8,184 bases of DNA from an uncultured Clostridia bacterium (GCA_934254755.1 CAKQMM010000038.1:1-8184), one strand, 5' to 3'; shown: positions 1-7,307, counted from the stretch's first letter. Numbers and translations: made by a program. Notes: generated by a model from the sequence alone, not told the origin.

Positions 1-946
1 GGGTTACGACCATGGGGGCTTCGGTATCCTTTATAGCCTTGCCGTCGAGTTTATGGTTCAAAAGGTTCATTAAGATAACGTTCGCGCCGACTTCCTGGTC
101 GTATATGCCCGAAAAAGTTATTTTCATCGTGGCAAAGTTGCCGTTAAAACCTTTGAACACAGAGTCGGTGGGGCCCATCATCGTAGCGTCGTCAAGTCTT
201 CTTACGACGGCCAAATCTTTATTTTCGTACTCGGTGGAAGCGTAAAGCGCGCGGTTAGCAAAAACGGTGTTTTCAATATAGTCGTAAGAAACGGCTATCG
301 AGTCGCCGCCCTTGCCGTTAAAGTTACCGGCAAGCGGCGCGCCGCGGTTTACCTGCGTCATAAGTCTTTTATCGCTCTGGTGCCAGCCCGCGTATTTCAT
401 AGTGGGGCCTTCTACGCCCGCCCACGAGTTCGACACGTCGTAAGTGGAACGATTGACAACGATGCTTATCCGATTTTCGCTGTCGGTATCGTCTATAAGC
501 GTAACGGTTATTTTTGAAAACTCGCTGTCGGCGGCGGGCGATTCGTCGCCTGCTTCCGTGTAAGCCTGCGTTACGGGGTTTACGAAAAACTCTAAAAGAG
601 TGTCGAGTTTATCGAGCCCCTTAATATAAACGGGGTTTTTGTAAGTAAGGGTCGTTTCTTTATTGAAGTGTATGCCTACGCCCGCGGGGTCTTTGCCCGT
701 AGAGTACGCGCTATTCTTCATTTTACGTGAATAAATGCCGTTTTTTAAATAATCGGGCGCGGCTTGTTCGGAAGTGAATTCAACCGTTCCGCCCTCCGCG
801 GTTTCTACGTCAAAAATACTTTCCCAATACTTATTATCGCTGTCATCGTCCGCCGAAACGGTTGTTTTTATACCGCTGACGGTAAAGGCGAGCGTAAACG
901 CGCAAAAGGCCAACAAAAGTCCGCTTAAAATATGTTTCTTTTTCAT
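1..946 (-). CDS. secreted surface protein, N-terminal part, related to genes 1 and 2 (gene 3, cut by window edge)
   Basis: The frame is open from the ATG at 946 to the left edge with no stop, giving 315 residues. It begins MKKKHILSGLLLAFCAFTLA, a clear signal peptide with probable cleavage after TVSA (about 32) before an acidic stretch. Residues about 45-302 look like the N-terminal module of genes 1 and 2: GVGIHFNKETTLTYKN, then a hydrophobic LDTLLEFFV, SKITVTLIDDTDSENRISIV, and the closing strands FKGFNGNFATMKITF and GANVILMNLLNHKL. The last visible residues, KDTEAPMVV, look like the opening of an Ig-like domain, as in gene 2. A stalk of Ig-like domains and a membrane anchor may therefore lie beyond the edge. 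It starts 6 nt after the gene 2 stop in the same operon. Secretion is firm and the relationship to the neighbours is fairly sure. The function is unknown, and no catalytic motif is visible. Confidence 0.85.
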   Translation of the reverse strand, partial: MKKKHILSGLLLAFCAFTLAFTVSGIKTTVSADDDSDNKYWESIFDVETAEGGTVEFTSEQAAPDYLKNGIYSRKMKNSAYSTGKDPAGVGIHFNKETTLTYKNPVYIKGLDKLDTLLEFFVNPVTQAYTEAGDESPAADSEFSKITVTLIDDTDSENRISIVVNRSTYDVSNSWAGVEGPTMKYAGWHQSDKRLMTQVNRGAPLAGNFNGKGGDSIAVSYDYIENTVFANRALYASTEYENKDLAVVRRLDDATMMGPTDSVFKGFNGNFATMKITFSGIYDQEVGANVILMNLLNHKLDGKAIKDTEAPMVVT

Positions 947-952
947 ATCCTG

Positions 953-3925
953 TTACTCCTTATCGTCGTTTTCGGCTTTTTTGCCTTTTTTTGATTTAGC
1001 GATAACTATCAGCGCGACCGCCGCCAAAATAAGCGTGCCGCCGACCGCAAAGCCGATTATCGCAAAAATTCTGGGGCGCTTTATTGCTGCTTCCTGAACG
1101 GTTATTACGTAGCTATACTCGCTTACGTTTCCGTCTTCGTCAACCGCCTTGAACGTAACGATATATTCGCCCGCTTCTTCGGGAATGAACTTGCCGTCGA
1201 AAACGTTAATTTCTTCGCCGTTAAAAGTAACGGTCGTAAGCATATTGACGGAAGATTCGTTATCGGTTGCCGTGAAAGACGCGATTTTTACGAATTTATT
1301 TTTAACGCCCGTCTTATAAACGGTGCCCTCAACGGTTATTACGGGAACGGTTTTATCGGTAACGGTGAAGTTATAAGCCTTTTCGACCGTTTCGCCGTTC
1401 ACGCTCGCGATATATTTGAAAGTATAGTCGCCCGATTTTTTGAACTCGAACTTGCCGTTTACGGCTTCTACCGTTTCGCCGCCGCGGGTAAGCGCAAAGC
1501 TTTTAACCGCGCCCGCAACTTCGTTTCCGTTCTGGTCAACGACCGTAAAATCGGAAGGCGACAAAACGTCGAGCGTAGTGTACGATTTTTTAAGTTCGCC
1601 CGCGCCTTTTAAGGTGTAAAAACCGTTTTTGACGGTTATTTTTAAAATAACGTCGTCGGCGTTACCCGAACTATCTTTAACGGAAAATTTAAAGATATAT
1701 TCGCCGGGGTTTTCAAAAGTATAAGTGAAGTTTTCGGCGTTTAAGGCGTAATTTTTATCAAGCGTGAACTCAACCGAGTTATATATCGCGCTTAAAGATA
1801 TTTTATCGGACAAGTCGTGATTTTCACCGACTTCGTCGCGCACGCGAAGGTAACCGAAAGTAACCGTGCTGCCCGTCACCGCCCTGTACGATAAAATCTT
1901 GCCGTCCTCGCCCGTTTTTTGCGCGCCGATAAGATAGTCGTCGCCGATAAGATATATTTCGGGGGACGTATCGTCCATAACCGTAACGCGGAAGGTTTGT
2001 TCGGGTAAAGTTATGGTTTCGCTTCCGTCAACGTAACTGACGTAATATTTAAAGGTGTACGTGCCGAACCGCTCGGGGAAGGTAAAACCGTTTAACATTT
2101 CGCCGCCGGTTAGGTTTCTTGCCGCGCCGCCGTTAAACGAAACGGTCATAAAGTAGTTGATGCCGCTATCTGTGTCGTCAAAGAAGTCCGCGCCGTACTT
2201 ATAGTCGTAAATTTTAACGGCGTTTCTATTAACGATAAAGTTTTCGGTGTCAGTGCCGTAGCTTAAAATCGCGCCGTCCTGCACGGTGAGCGATATATAG
2301 TTGCGGACGGTTTCAAACTCGATAACTTTATCTAAAACAAGTTCGTTCCCGCCGTCGTCGCGCGCGGTGTAAGTTATTTTGTAAAAGCCGATTTTATCGA
2401 AAGACTTCCTTTCTTTTTCGGCAACTTCAAATTCGGGTTCGGCGGTATAAGTCGTTTTATCGGTTGAATATTCTATCTTGGCGTAAACTTTGGTGTTGTC
2501 CGCTATCCCGCCGTAAATATCGGACTTTGCTTTCGCGCCGATATCGTACTTAACGCCCGAATAAACGTTTTTGCTTGCAAAACTGTCGGGGGTTTTGGTG
2601 AAAGCAAGGTTTGCGCTTTCGATACACTCGATATCTATAGAGTTTTCGTAAGTTTTGCCGCCCGCCGTAACCGAATATTTAATATTATATTCGCCCGCGA
2701 TATCGGGGGTAAAGCTTGCGCCCGCGGCGTAAGCTTTGTTTACTTCGTTAAGCGCGGAACCTTCGGGCGCGGTTACGGAATAAGTTCCGCTGAACTCTTC
2801 GCCGTCAGCCGCGTTGTTTATAAACGCTTTAACTTCGGGTATAACGTAAGGGACGAGTTTAGTCGCCTTAAAAATTTTATCCGTGTTTTGAACGCGCACG
2901 CGCTGGCGTAAACTTTCGCCCGCGATATCGGTTACGAGGACGTAACCCGTCCTGTCAACGTTTGCCGCGCGAAGAGTTACGGTTATATCGTCGTCTTCAT
3001 TAAAGCCGTTAAACAAAACTTCCGATTTATCGACGATTATGTCGGCGTTGTCGCCTTCGCTCGGGTCGTAATTTTCGCCAACTTCGTCTTTCATTATGTT
3101 TTTGTTTAAATCGCGGACTACGTTACCTATCACTTCGCCGTTATATTCGTAATCTTTAAGGTCTACGTTGTATTTTTCGGATATGCCGACGTTTTTATAG
3201 TCCGAGCTAAGGCTTTCAAAAACCCCTCCCGCTTTTTTGTAAGAAACGGTCGCCTGAACCCTATCGCCTTCCTGAACGTAGCCCATGGTTATGGGTTTTT
3301 GCGCGCCGCTGCTCCCAGCAAAGCCGCTGTCAACCGTGTAACCGTTGTTGCCCTTTCTTAAAAAGGGTTTGCCCTCGAAAGAAGTGCCTTTCGTCCACTG
3401 CGTATTCAAGCAGTAACCCGCATAAGTTTGCTCTTTCGTTCCGTCTTTCGCGGCAACGGATAACGCGGATTTACCTTGCGAAGCCCAGTTCGCGCCCGCA
3501 ACGGCAATGAATCTATAAGACACGGTTTTATCGCCCGCCGCGTTTTTTAACTCTATATAAAACTCCGAAACGGACGGTTTGGTTAAAATTTTGCCCTTTT
3601 CTAAAACGAGCGGCAAAAAGGTTATAAAGTTATTAAGCTCGGTCGGCTTAAACGTTTTGTTAAGCGTAACGGTTCCGCCGCTTTTAAAGGAAAGCAAAAC
3701 GCCGTTTCGCTCCGCGCCCGCCTCAGTCTCCATAAAATCGGGCACGAATTCGTTTGCCGTTAAACTTACGTTTTTTGCGTCAACGAACCGCTCGGTCAAA
3801 TATTTATTATTTATAACGCCGTCGGTTTCAGCCGTCGCGCGCTTTACGTTTTGCGTGAACGCCGCCGATGCGCAAAGCGCAAGCGATAAAAACGATAAAG
3901 CGATTATTTTAAACTTTCTCATCAT
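953..3925 (-). CDS. membrane-anchored multi-Ig-like surface protein (gene 2)
   Basis: A 990-residue exported protein (989 if the second of two adjacent ATGs is used, as the ribosome-binding site suggests). Residues 1-32 are a signal peptide ending near KRATA. Residues about 40-340 form an N-terminal module like that of gene 1, with GVLLSFKSGGTVTLNKTF, VSEFYIELKNA followed by VSYRFI, and a closing strand VLVTDIAGESL. About six Ig-like beta-sandwich domains follow to residue 944, each marked by a G.Y...Y/F strand: AGEYNIKYSV (410), IGFYKITYTARDDGGN (512), FGTYTFKYYV (620), PGEYIFKFSVKDSSGN (740), SGDYTFKYIA (831) and AGEYIVTFKAVDEDGN (918). The typical domain opening DDTSPEI or DKTVPVI appears at about 651 and 857. 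A membrane helix (about 953-976) and a Lys-rich tail complete it; there is no LPXTG. It overlaps gene 1 by 17 nt, which suggests translational coupling. Probably an extended stalk displaying the N-terminal module; ligand unknown. Confidence 0.9.
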   Translation of the reverse strand: MMRKFKIIALSFLSLALCASAAFTQNVKRATAETDGVINNKYLTERFVDAKNVSLTANEFVPDFMETEAGAERNGVLLSFKSGGTVTLNKTFKPTELNNFITFLPLVLEKGKILTKPSVSEFYIELKNAAGDKTVSYRFIAVAGANWASQGKSALSVAAKDGTKEQTYAGYCLNTQWTKGTSFEGKPFLRKGNNGYTVDSGFAGSSGAQKPITMGYVQEGDRVQATVSYKKAGGVFESLSSDYKNVGISEKYNVDLKDYEYNGEVIGNVVRDLNKNIMKDEVGENYDPSEGDNADIIVDKSEVLFNGFNEDDDITVTLRAANVDRTGYVLVTDIAGESLRQRVRVQNTDKIFKATKLVPYVIPEVKAFINNAADGEEFSGTYSVTAPEGSALNEVNKAYAAGASFTPDIAGEYNIKYSVTAGGKTYENSIDIECIESANLAFTKTPDSFASKNVYSGVKYDIGAKAKSDIYGGIADNTKVYAKIEYSTDKTTYTAEPEFEVAEKERKSFDKIGFYKITYTARDDGGNELVLDKVIEFETVRNYISLTVQDGAILSYGTDTENFIVNRNAVKIYDYKYGADFFDDTDSGINYFMTVSFNGGAARNLTGGEMLNGFTFPERFGTYTFKYYVSYVDGSETITLPEQTFRVTVMDDTSPEIYLIGDDYLIGAQKTGEDGKILSYRAVTGSTVTFGYLRVRDEVGENHDLSDKISLSAIYNSVEFTLDKNYALNAENFTYTFENPGEYIFKFSVKDSSGNADDVILKITVKNGFYTLKGAGELKKSYTTLDVLSPSDFTVVDQNGNEVAGAVKSFALTRGGETVEAVNGKFEFKKSGDYTFKYIASVNGETVEKAYNFTVTDKTVPVITVEGTVYKTGVKNKFVKIASFTATDNESSVNMLTTVTFNGEEINVFDGKFIPEEAGEYIVTFKAVDEDGNVSEYSYVITVQEAAIKRPRIFAIIGFAVGGTLILAAVALIVIAKSKKGKKAENDDKE
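956..961 (-). promoter_or_regulatory. ribosome-binding site of gene 3, within the last two codons of gene 2
   Basis: AAGGAG on the minus strand (961-956) encodes the terminal Lys-Glu of gene 2 and also serves as a consensus Shine-Dalgarno, 9 nt before the ATG at 946. It fixes the start of gene 3 and couples it to gene 2. Confidence 0.8.
3029..3112 (-). other. acidic Asp/Asn-rich loop in gene 2, possible metal site
   Basis: Residues about 272-299 are rich in Asp, Asn and Glu (DLNKNIMKDE, VGENYDPSEGDNAD) and loosely resemble an EF-hand-like loop, with acidic or amide side chains at alternating positions 272, 274 and 276 and further ones at 280-281. The fit to a true EF-hand is poor, since there is no central Gly at the usual place. 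Calcium binding is only a suggestion. Confidence 0.25.
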
Positions 3926-6900
3926 CTTTCTCCCTTATGGGTTTTGCCTTGTTTTTTAAAAACGCTATAACCGCAAAGATTATAAGCCCCAAACCTGCGC
4001 CCGCCACAACGAACGCGATGATTTCGGGCACGCCTATTTTATACGCGCCTATTATCTCGCCGTCCGCAATATCCGCATTGACGGTTGCCTCGGAAGTTTC
4101 TTTTTCAGTCGTCGGAATTTCACCCGACTTTATAAAGTTGGCGATAATTTTCGCGCCCGAGGTAAGGTTAGATAAATTAACCTTTTCGCCGTTTTCGTCA
4201 ACCCAGCCGTCAAATACGTAACCTTCTTTTTCGGGGACGTAAGACGAAAAGTCGTCGCCGTAAGAGTTGACGGTTGTTTCCGTTCCGTCGATAACGCAAG
4301 TTATCTTTTTATGCTCTTTAACGAAGGTGCCGGTAAGGGTAACATCATCAAGAGGCAGATCGCTTACGCTTTCTATTTTACTGCTGCCTAAGTACCAGCC
4401 GCCGAAAGTGTAGCCTTGTTTTACGGGAGCTTCGAGTTCAAAAGTCTTGTTCTCGATATCTTCAACGGTGAAAGTTCTATCGGCTAAACCCGTTTGGCTT
4501 CCGTCAAAGTATGCGTATTTTAAATCGTAAAAACTAGCGGAAACGGTAATTTTAAGATTTTTAAAACCGCTTTGCGCGCTTAAGGTGAATTCCTCGCCGA
4601 CAGTCTGAGCCGCGCCGCCAAGGGTGATTGCCGTTATTTCGTAACCCTTTTTGACGGTAACGGTTATTTTCATTTCATCGTCAGCGCGAACGGTTCCGCC
4701 GTTTTCGAGCGTTTTGCCGTCCACTTTAACTTCGGCGTTTAACGCTTCCACGCTCAAAACGGGATAAACGTTTACGCTATACCTGAACTTTTCGTTCCCG
4801 TAAGCGTCGATTGCCATGACTTTATATTCGCCCGAACCGTTTTCGATTAACTTATCTTTGTTCAACTTCGCGCCGCTTTCGTACGCTTCTTTATAAATAA
4901 TATCGTTGTTCGGCGCGGCAATAAGCATTACGCCGTTAAAATCGCTTTCGCCCGTAAAGGGGTTGAGCCTTTTTATTTCGGGTAAAGCAAGTCTTCCGTT
5001 GACGGGAACTTCGGGAACGGCGGTTAAATCAAACGCTTCGCCGTCGCTACCTTTTACGGTGAGCGCGTCGTTATCGTGCGAAACGGTCAAAGTTTCGCGG
5101 CTTAAATCTTCGCCCGCAAACGATGTTACTATTATGGAAGACTTATCCGCACCGTTAAGCGACGAAAATTTGACCGTGCATTTAACCTCGGTGCCCTCTT
5201 TAAAGCCCGCCCAAGGCGCAAAACCGTTATCGGTGTAGAATTTGCTGCCCTGCGCAACGTCGTCGTCACTTGCGGAAGCGTCGTTTGTTTTACTGCAATA
5301 ACGATTTACGTCGGAATTAAAATTCCTGACGACGTAAACGCCGCCGACGGCAGTGCTTGAAGTTACCGAGTAAGTAGAGTTGGTGTAAGCGGATGCTTTT
5401 GCGTTGTCGTAGATAAGCTCTACGGGCACGGTCTGATTGCCGAACCACTTCATCGTATCGCGCGGAAGGTTGTAACCGAGGGTGTTGCCGCCCTTTTCAA
5501 ACCTTTCGCATGCGTAAACGCCGTTGTTCGTCGCCGCCGCCTCAATTTTTAAGTAACCGCTCTGTCTATGCTCGCTTAATCTGAACGAAACGTATTCGTT
5601 TTCGTTATCGGCGTTAGTTAAAGTTACGACAAGTTCGCTTATTTCTTTTTCACCTTGTGCCGGCGCGTATACGAAAGATAAAAAGCCTTGTCTTTTACCG
5701 GTATAGAAACCGTTTTCGGTGTTCGCAACGTCGCGCTCGTCAGAACCCCAATAAAATTTATTGCTGTCTACAACGAACGAGCCGAGGTTAAAGGACGCAT
5801 CCTTGCCGCCCGTAAGCTTAATGCCGCCGTAAGTTTTATCTATCGCGGCTTGTTTTTCGCTTGCAACGAAGCTTGCCGACGAATTATCGCCCGACTTTAT
5901 TATTTTTGCGGCGTAAGCGGCTGCGCTTAAATCTTCGGTATCGGAAACGGTTATAACTTCTTCAAGTTCAAGCGCGTTTTTGCCGACGGTGTGTTTTAAA
6001 ACGTACTTGCCGCCCCTATCAAAAGTAAATTTTTCAGTTGACGAGCCGTTTGCGTCATAATTAACGGTTGCAAGTTTTTTGCCCGCAAAGTATACGTCTG
6101 TCTGCGTATCGGTTACCGCGCCGCCAAAGCATAAATACTTCTTAGACGGTGCTTTAAGCGTTACGCTGTCGCCCTTTTTAGCGGTTGCCGCGTTGTTGCC
6201 GCTTAAACGGATATCATCGCTGTCTACGATAAAGTTATCGCTTAAATCATTGCCGCAAAGAGAGGTCACTATTATAGAAGCTTCTTCAACCTTTCTATTC
6301 GTATCATCTTTTAAACTATCGAAAGTGAGCGTGCACTCTACTTCTTCGCCGTCTGAAAACCCTTCCCACGGGGCAAATTTATAATCTTTATATCTTTTTT
6401 TGCCGGTTTCCTTTTCTGCGCCATCGGTTTCCGAATAGTAATAATCTACGCCGCCGATTTGGCTGTCGGCGTTCATTTTATAGTTTCGTATACAGAACGC
6501 GCCGTTAATCGACTTAAAAGCCTCAGCCGTATCAGCGAAAGAAGAGTTCGTGTAGGCAGAAGCTTTTGCGTTATCCCAAATAAGGTCGACCGCCTTAGGT
6601 TGCGCGCCGTTGCAGTTAAGCTGGCGGCGAACGTTCTGGAAGCAAACGCCTTCGTCATAATATCTGTTGCAGGTGTAAATGTTGTTATTCGTCGATTTCG
6701 ATTTGATTAAAAGCTCTTTACCGCCGGAATAAGGCACGATATTATACGAAACGTAATTTGTTATATTGTCTACGCTTTTAAGGGTAACCGTTAAACTTGA
6801 AATATCGAGAAGTTTATCTTCACGCGCCTGCTGAGAATAAACAAAACTTAAAAAGCTTTGATAATTGTCACCCGTATAAAGCCCGTTTTTAACGTTTTCG

Positions 6901-7217
6901 GTATCGTGCTCCAAGCCGTTCCAGAACGATTTGGTTTGTCCGATTTTAAACGTTCCTAAACTAAAAGTTGCGCCCGCTCCGCCCGTAAGTTTAATGCCGC
7001 TGTAAGTTTTGTTGAGGTCTGCGGGTTGCGCTTCGTCTTTTACGTACGCCGCTTGCGCGCCGTCAGACATAGAAACGTCCAAAGCCGTTACGTTTATATC
7101 AGCGTCTGTTGCTAAGACTGCGCGTTTCGTGTTCATAGCCGCAAAAACGCCGGACACGGTAAGAGCCAGCGAAAGCGCGGATACGATTATAAATTTATTG
7201 CGCGATTTTTGCTTCAT
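3909..7217 (-). CDS. large membrane-anchored surface protein: duplicated N-terminal module, InlB-type repeats, C-terminal TM (gene 1)
   Basis: An 1102-residue exported protein of unknown ligand. Residues 1-37 form a Lys-rich signal peptide with probable cleavage after AVLA. A beta-rich module of about 270 residues occurs twice, at about 52-326 and 445-706. The copies share the motifs TY.GIKLTGG, GFYTG/GLYTG, S.L.VTL, DNAKASAYTNS, FAPW.GF and SIIVTS..G.DLS. Ig-like beta domains follow each copy (about 327-425 and 707-819, with RGGKYVLKHTV and GSGEYKVMAIDAYGN). After a further beta region (about 820-896) come two InlB B-type/Listeria-Bacteroides repeats (about 897-966 and 967-1029), marked by KQGYTFGGWY and KEGYVFDGWVDENG. 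A Thr/Glu-rich linker, a membrane helix (about 1065-1087) and a charged tail of about 15 residues end the protein. It has no LPXTG motif. First gene of the operon; its last codons carry the ribosome-binding site and start of gene 2. The InlB repeats and topology are firm. The duplicated module matches no family I can name; an adhesive or glycan-binding role is a guess. Confidence 0.9.
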   Translation of the reverse strand: MKQKSRNKFIIVSALSLALTVSGVFAAMNTKRAVLATDADINVTALDVSMSDGAQAAYVKDEAQPADLNKTYSGIKLTGGAGATFSLGTFKIGQTKSFWNGLEHDTENVKNGLYTGDNYQSFLSFVYSQQAREDKLLDISSLTVTLKSVDNITNYVSYNIVPYSGGKELLIKSKSTNNNIYTCNRYYDEGVCFQNVRRQLNCNGAQPKAVDLIWDNAKASAYTNSSFADTAEAFKSINGAFCIRNYKMNADSQIGGVDYYYSETDGAEKETGKKRYKDYKFAPWEGFSDGEEVECTLTFDSLKDDTNRKVEEASIIVTSLCGNDLSDNFIVDSDDIRLSGNNAATAKKGDSVTLKAPSKKYLCFGGAVTDTQTDVYFAGKKLATVNYDANGSSTEKFTFDRGGKYVLKHTVGKNALELEEVITVSDTEDLSAAAYAAKIIKSGDNSSASFVASEKQAAIDKTYGGIKLTGGKDASFNLGSFVVDSNKFYWGSDERDVANTENGFYTGKRQGFLSFVYAPAQGEKEISELVVTLTNADNENEYVSFRLSEHRQSGYLKIEAAATNNGVYACERFEKGGNTLGYNLPRDTMKWFGNQTVPVELIYDNAKASAYTNSTYSVTSSTAVGGVYVVRNFNSDVNRYCSKTNDASASDDDVAQGSKFYTDNGFAPWAGFKEGTEVKCTVKFSSLNGADKSSIIVTSFAGEDLSRETLTVSHDNDALTVKGSDGEAFDLTAVPEVPVNGRLALPEIKRLNPFTGESDFNGVMLIAAPNNDIIYKEAYESGAKLNKDKLIENGSGEYKVMAIDAYGNEKFRYSVNVYPVLSVEALNAEVKVDGKTLENGGTVRADDEMKITVTVKKGYEITAITLGGAAQTVGEEFTLSAQSGFKNLKITVSASFYDLKYAYFDGSQTGLADRTFTVEDIENKTFELEAPVKQGYTFGGWYLGSSKIESVSDLPLDDVTLTGTFVKEHKKITCVIDGTETTVNSYGDDFSSYVPEKEGYVFDGWVDENGEKVNLSNLTSGAKIIANFIKSGEIPTTEKETSEATVNADIADGEIIGAYKIGVPEIIAFVVAGAGLGLIIFAVIAFLKNKAKPIREKDDEKV
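3930..3934 (-). promoter_or_regulatory. ribosome-binding site of gene 2, inside gene 1
   Basis: GGGAG (3934-3930) within AAGGGAGAAAG, inside the last codons of gene 1. It lies 4 nt before the ATG at 3925 and 7 nt before the second ATG at 3922, so the second methionine is the better-spaced start. That would shorten the product by one residue. Confidence 0.7.
4131..4529 (-). repeat. two InlB B-type (Listeria-Bacteroides) repeats in gene 1
   Basis: Residues about 897-1029. Each unit has the family's GY.F.GW core followed by a polar stretch and a final beta strand (VTLTGTF; AKIIANF). In Gram-positive surface proteins such units usually form a stalk next to the anchor, and here they sit just before the linker and membrane helix. 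Confidence 0.85.
5100..5885 (-). repeat. N-terminal module, copy B (residues about 445-706 of gene 1)
   Basis: Second copy: TYGGIKLTGG, ISELVVTLTNADN, YDNAKASAYTNS, FAPWAGFKEGTEVKCTVKF and SIIVTSFAGEDLS. Short blocks are nearly identical to copy A and the rest has diverged, which indicates an old duplication still under selection. It has three cysteines (about 570, 641, 680); the first and last are shared with copy A. Confidence 0.85.
6240..7064 (-). repeat. N-terminal module, copy A (residues about 52-326 of gene 1)
   Basis: First copy of the duplicated module, offset about 389 residues (1167 bp) from copy B. Diagnostic pieces are TYSGIKLTGG, ISSLTVTLKSVDN, WDNAKASAYTNS, FAPWEGFSDGEEVECTLTF and SIIVTSLCGNDLS. 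It has six cysteines, of which those at about 183 and 295 match cysteines in copy B. Confidence 0.85.
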
Positions 7218-7224
7218 TTAAGTT

Positions 7225-7230
7225 CCCCTT
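7225..7230 (-). promoter_or_regulatory. ribosome-binding site of gene 1
   Basis: AAGGGG on the minus strand (7230-7225), 7 nt before the ATG at 7217. It is a strong Shine-Dalgarno at ideal spacing and supports the chosen start, which also begins a good signal peptide. Confidence 0.8.
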
Positions 7231-7246
7231 TGTTATTTTGTGACTT

Positions 7247-7266
7247 CGGAATTAAAAAACACTCCG
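7247..7266 (-). other. small hairpin at the predicted 5' end of the operon mRNA
   Basis: On the minus strand CGGAGT (7266-7261) can pair with ATTCCG (7252-7247) through five Watson-Crick pairs and one G-U pair, around an eight-base T-rich loop. It would sit at the very 5' end of the message and might slow decay. It is short and could be chance. Confidence 0.25.
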
Positions 7267-7271
7267 ACACA

Positions 7272-7300
7272 ATTATATTGTATAACAAAATTCAAAACAT
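7272..7300 (-). promoter_or_regulatory. probable promoter of the surface-protein operon
   Basis: On the minus strand a perfect -10 box TATAAT spans 7277-7272. At 16-18 nt spacing only weak -35 candidates exist (ATGTTT or TGTTTT, about 7300-7294), and there is no extended -10 TG. The predicted start is near 7265, giving a leader of about 48 nt before the ATG at 7217. The weak -35 together with the direct repeat just upstream would fit an activator-dependent promoter, but that is inference. Confidence 0.45.
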
Positions 7301-7307
7301 AAATTTA

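Noticed and set aside
12..1097. Plus-strand frames at 12-245 and 774-1097
   Set aside because: They are opposite genes 2 and 3, whose minus-strand frames have start signals, signal peptides and motifs shared with their neighbours.
3957..4130. LPXTG-type sortase signal at the end of gene 1
   Set aside because: No LPXTG-like motif precedes the helix. The nearest candidate, EIPTTEKE, is too far from the membrane segment and does not fit the pattern.
3579..4221. Plus-strand frames at 3579-3959 and 3937-4221 with hydrophobic stretches
   Set aside because: They lie opposite the signal peptide of gene 2 and the membrane helix of gene 1; the hydrophobic look comes from the complementary strand. No start signals are present.
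5688..6710. Plus-strand open frames opposite gene 1 (for example 5688-5930, 6079-6384 and 6459-6710)
   Set aside because: They are antisense to a continuous coding frame with strong domain structure, lack ribosome-binding sites, and encode no recognisable protein.
7221..7300. Riboswitch or T-box in the operon leader
   Set aside because: The predicted leader is only about 48 nt with one weak hairpin; there is no room for a known aptamer and no terminator between promoter and ATG.
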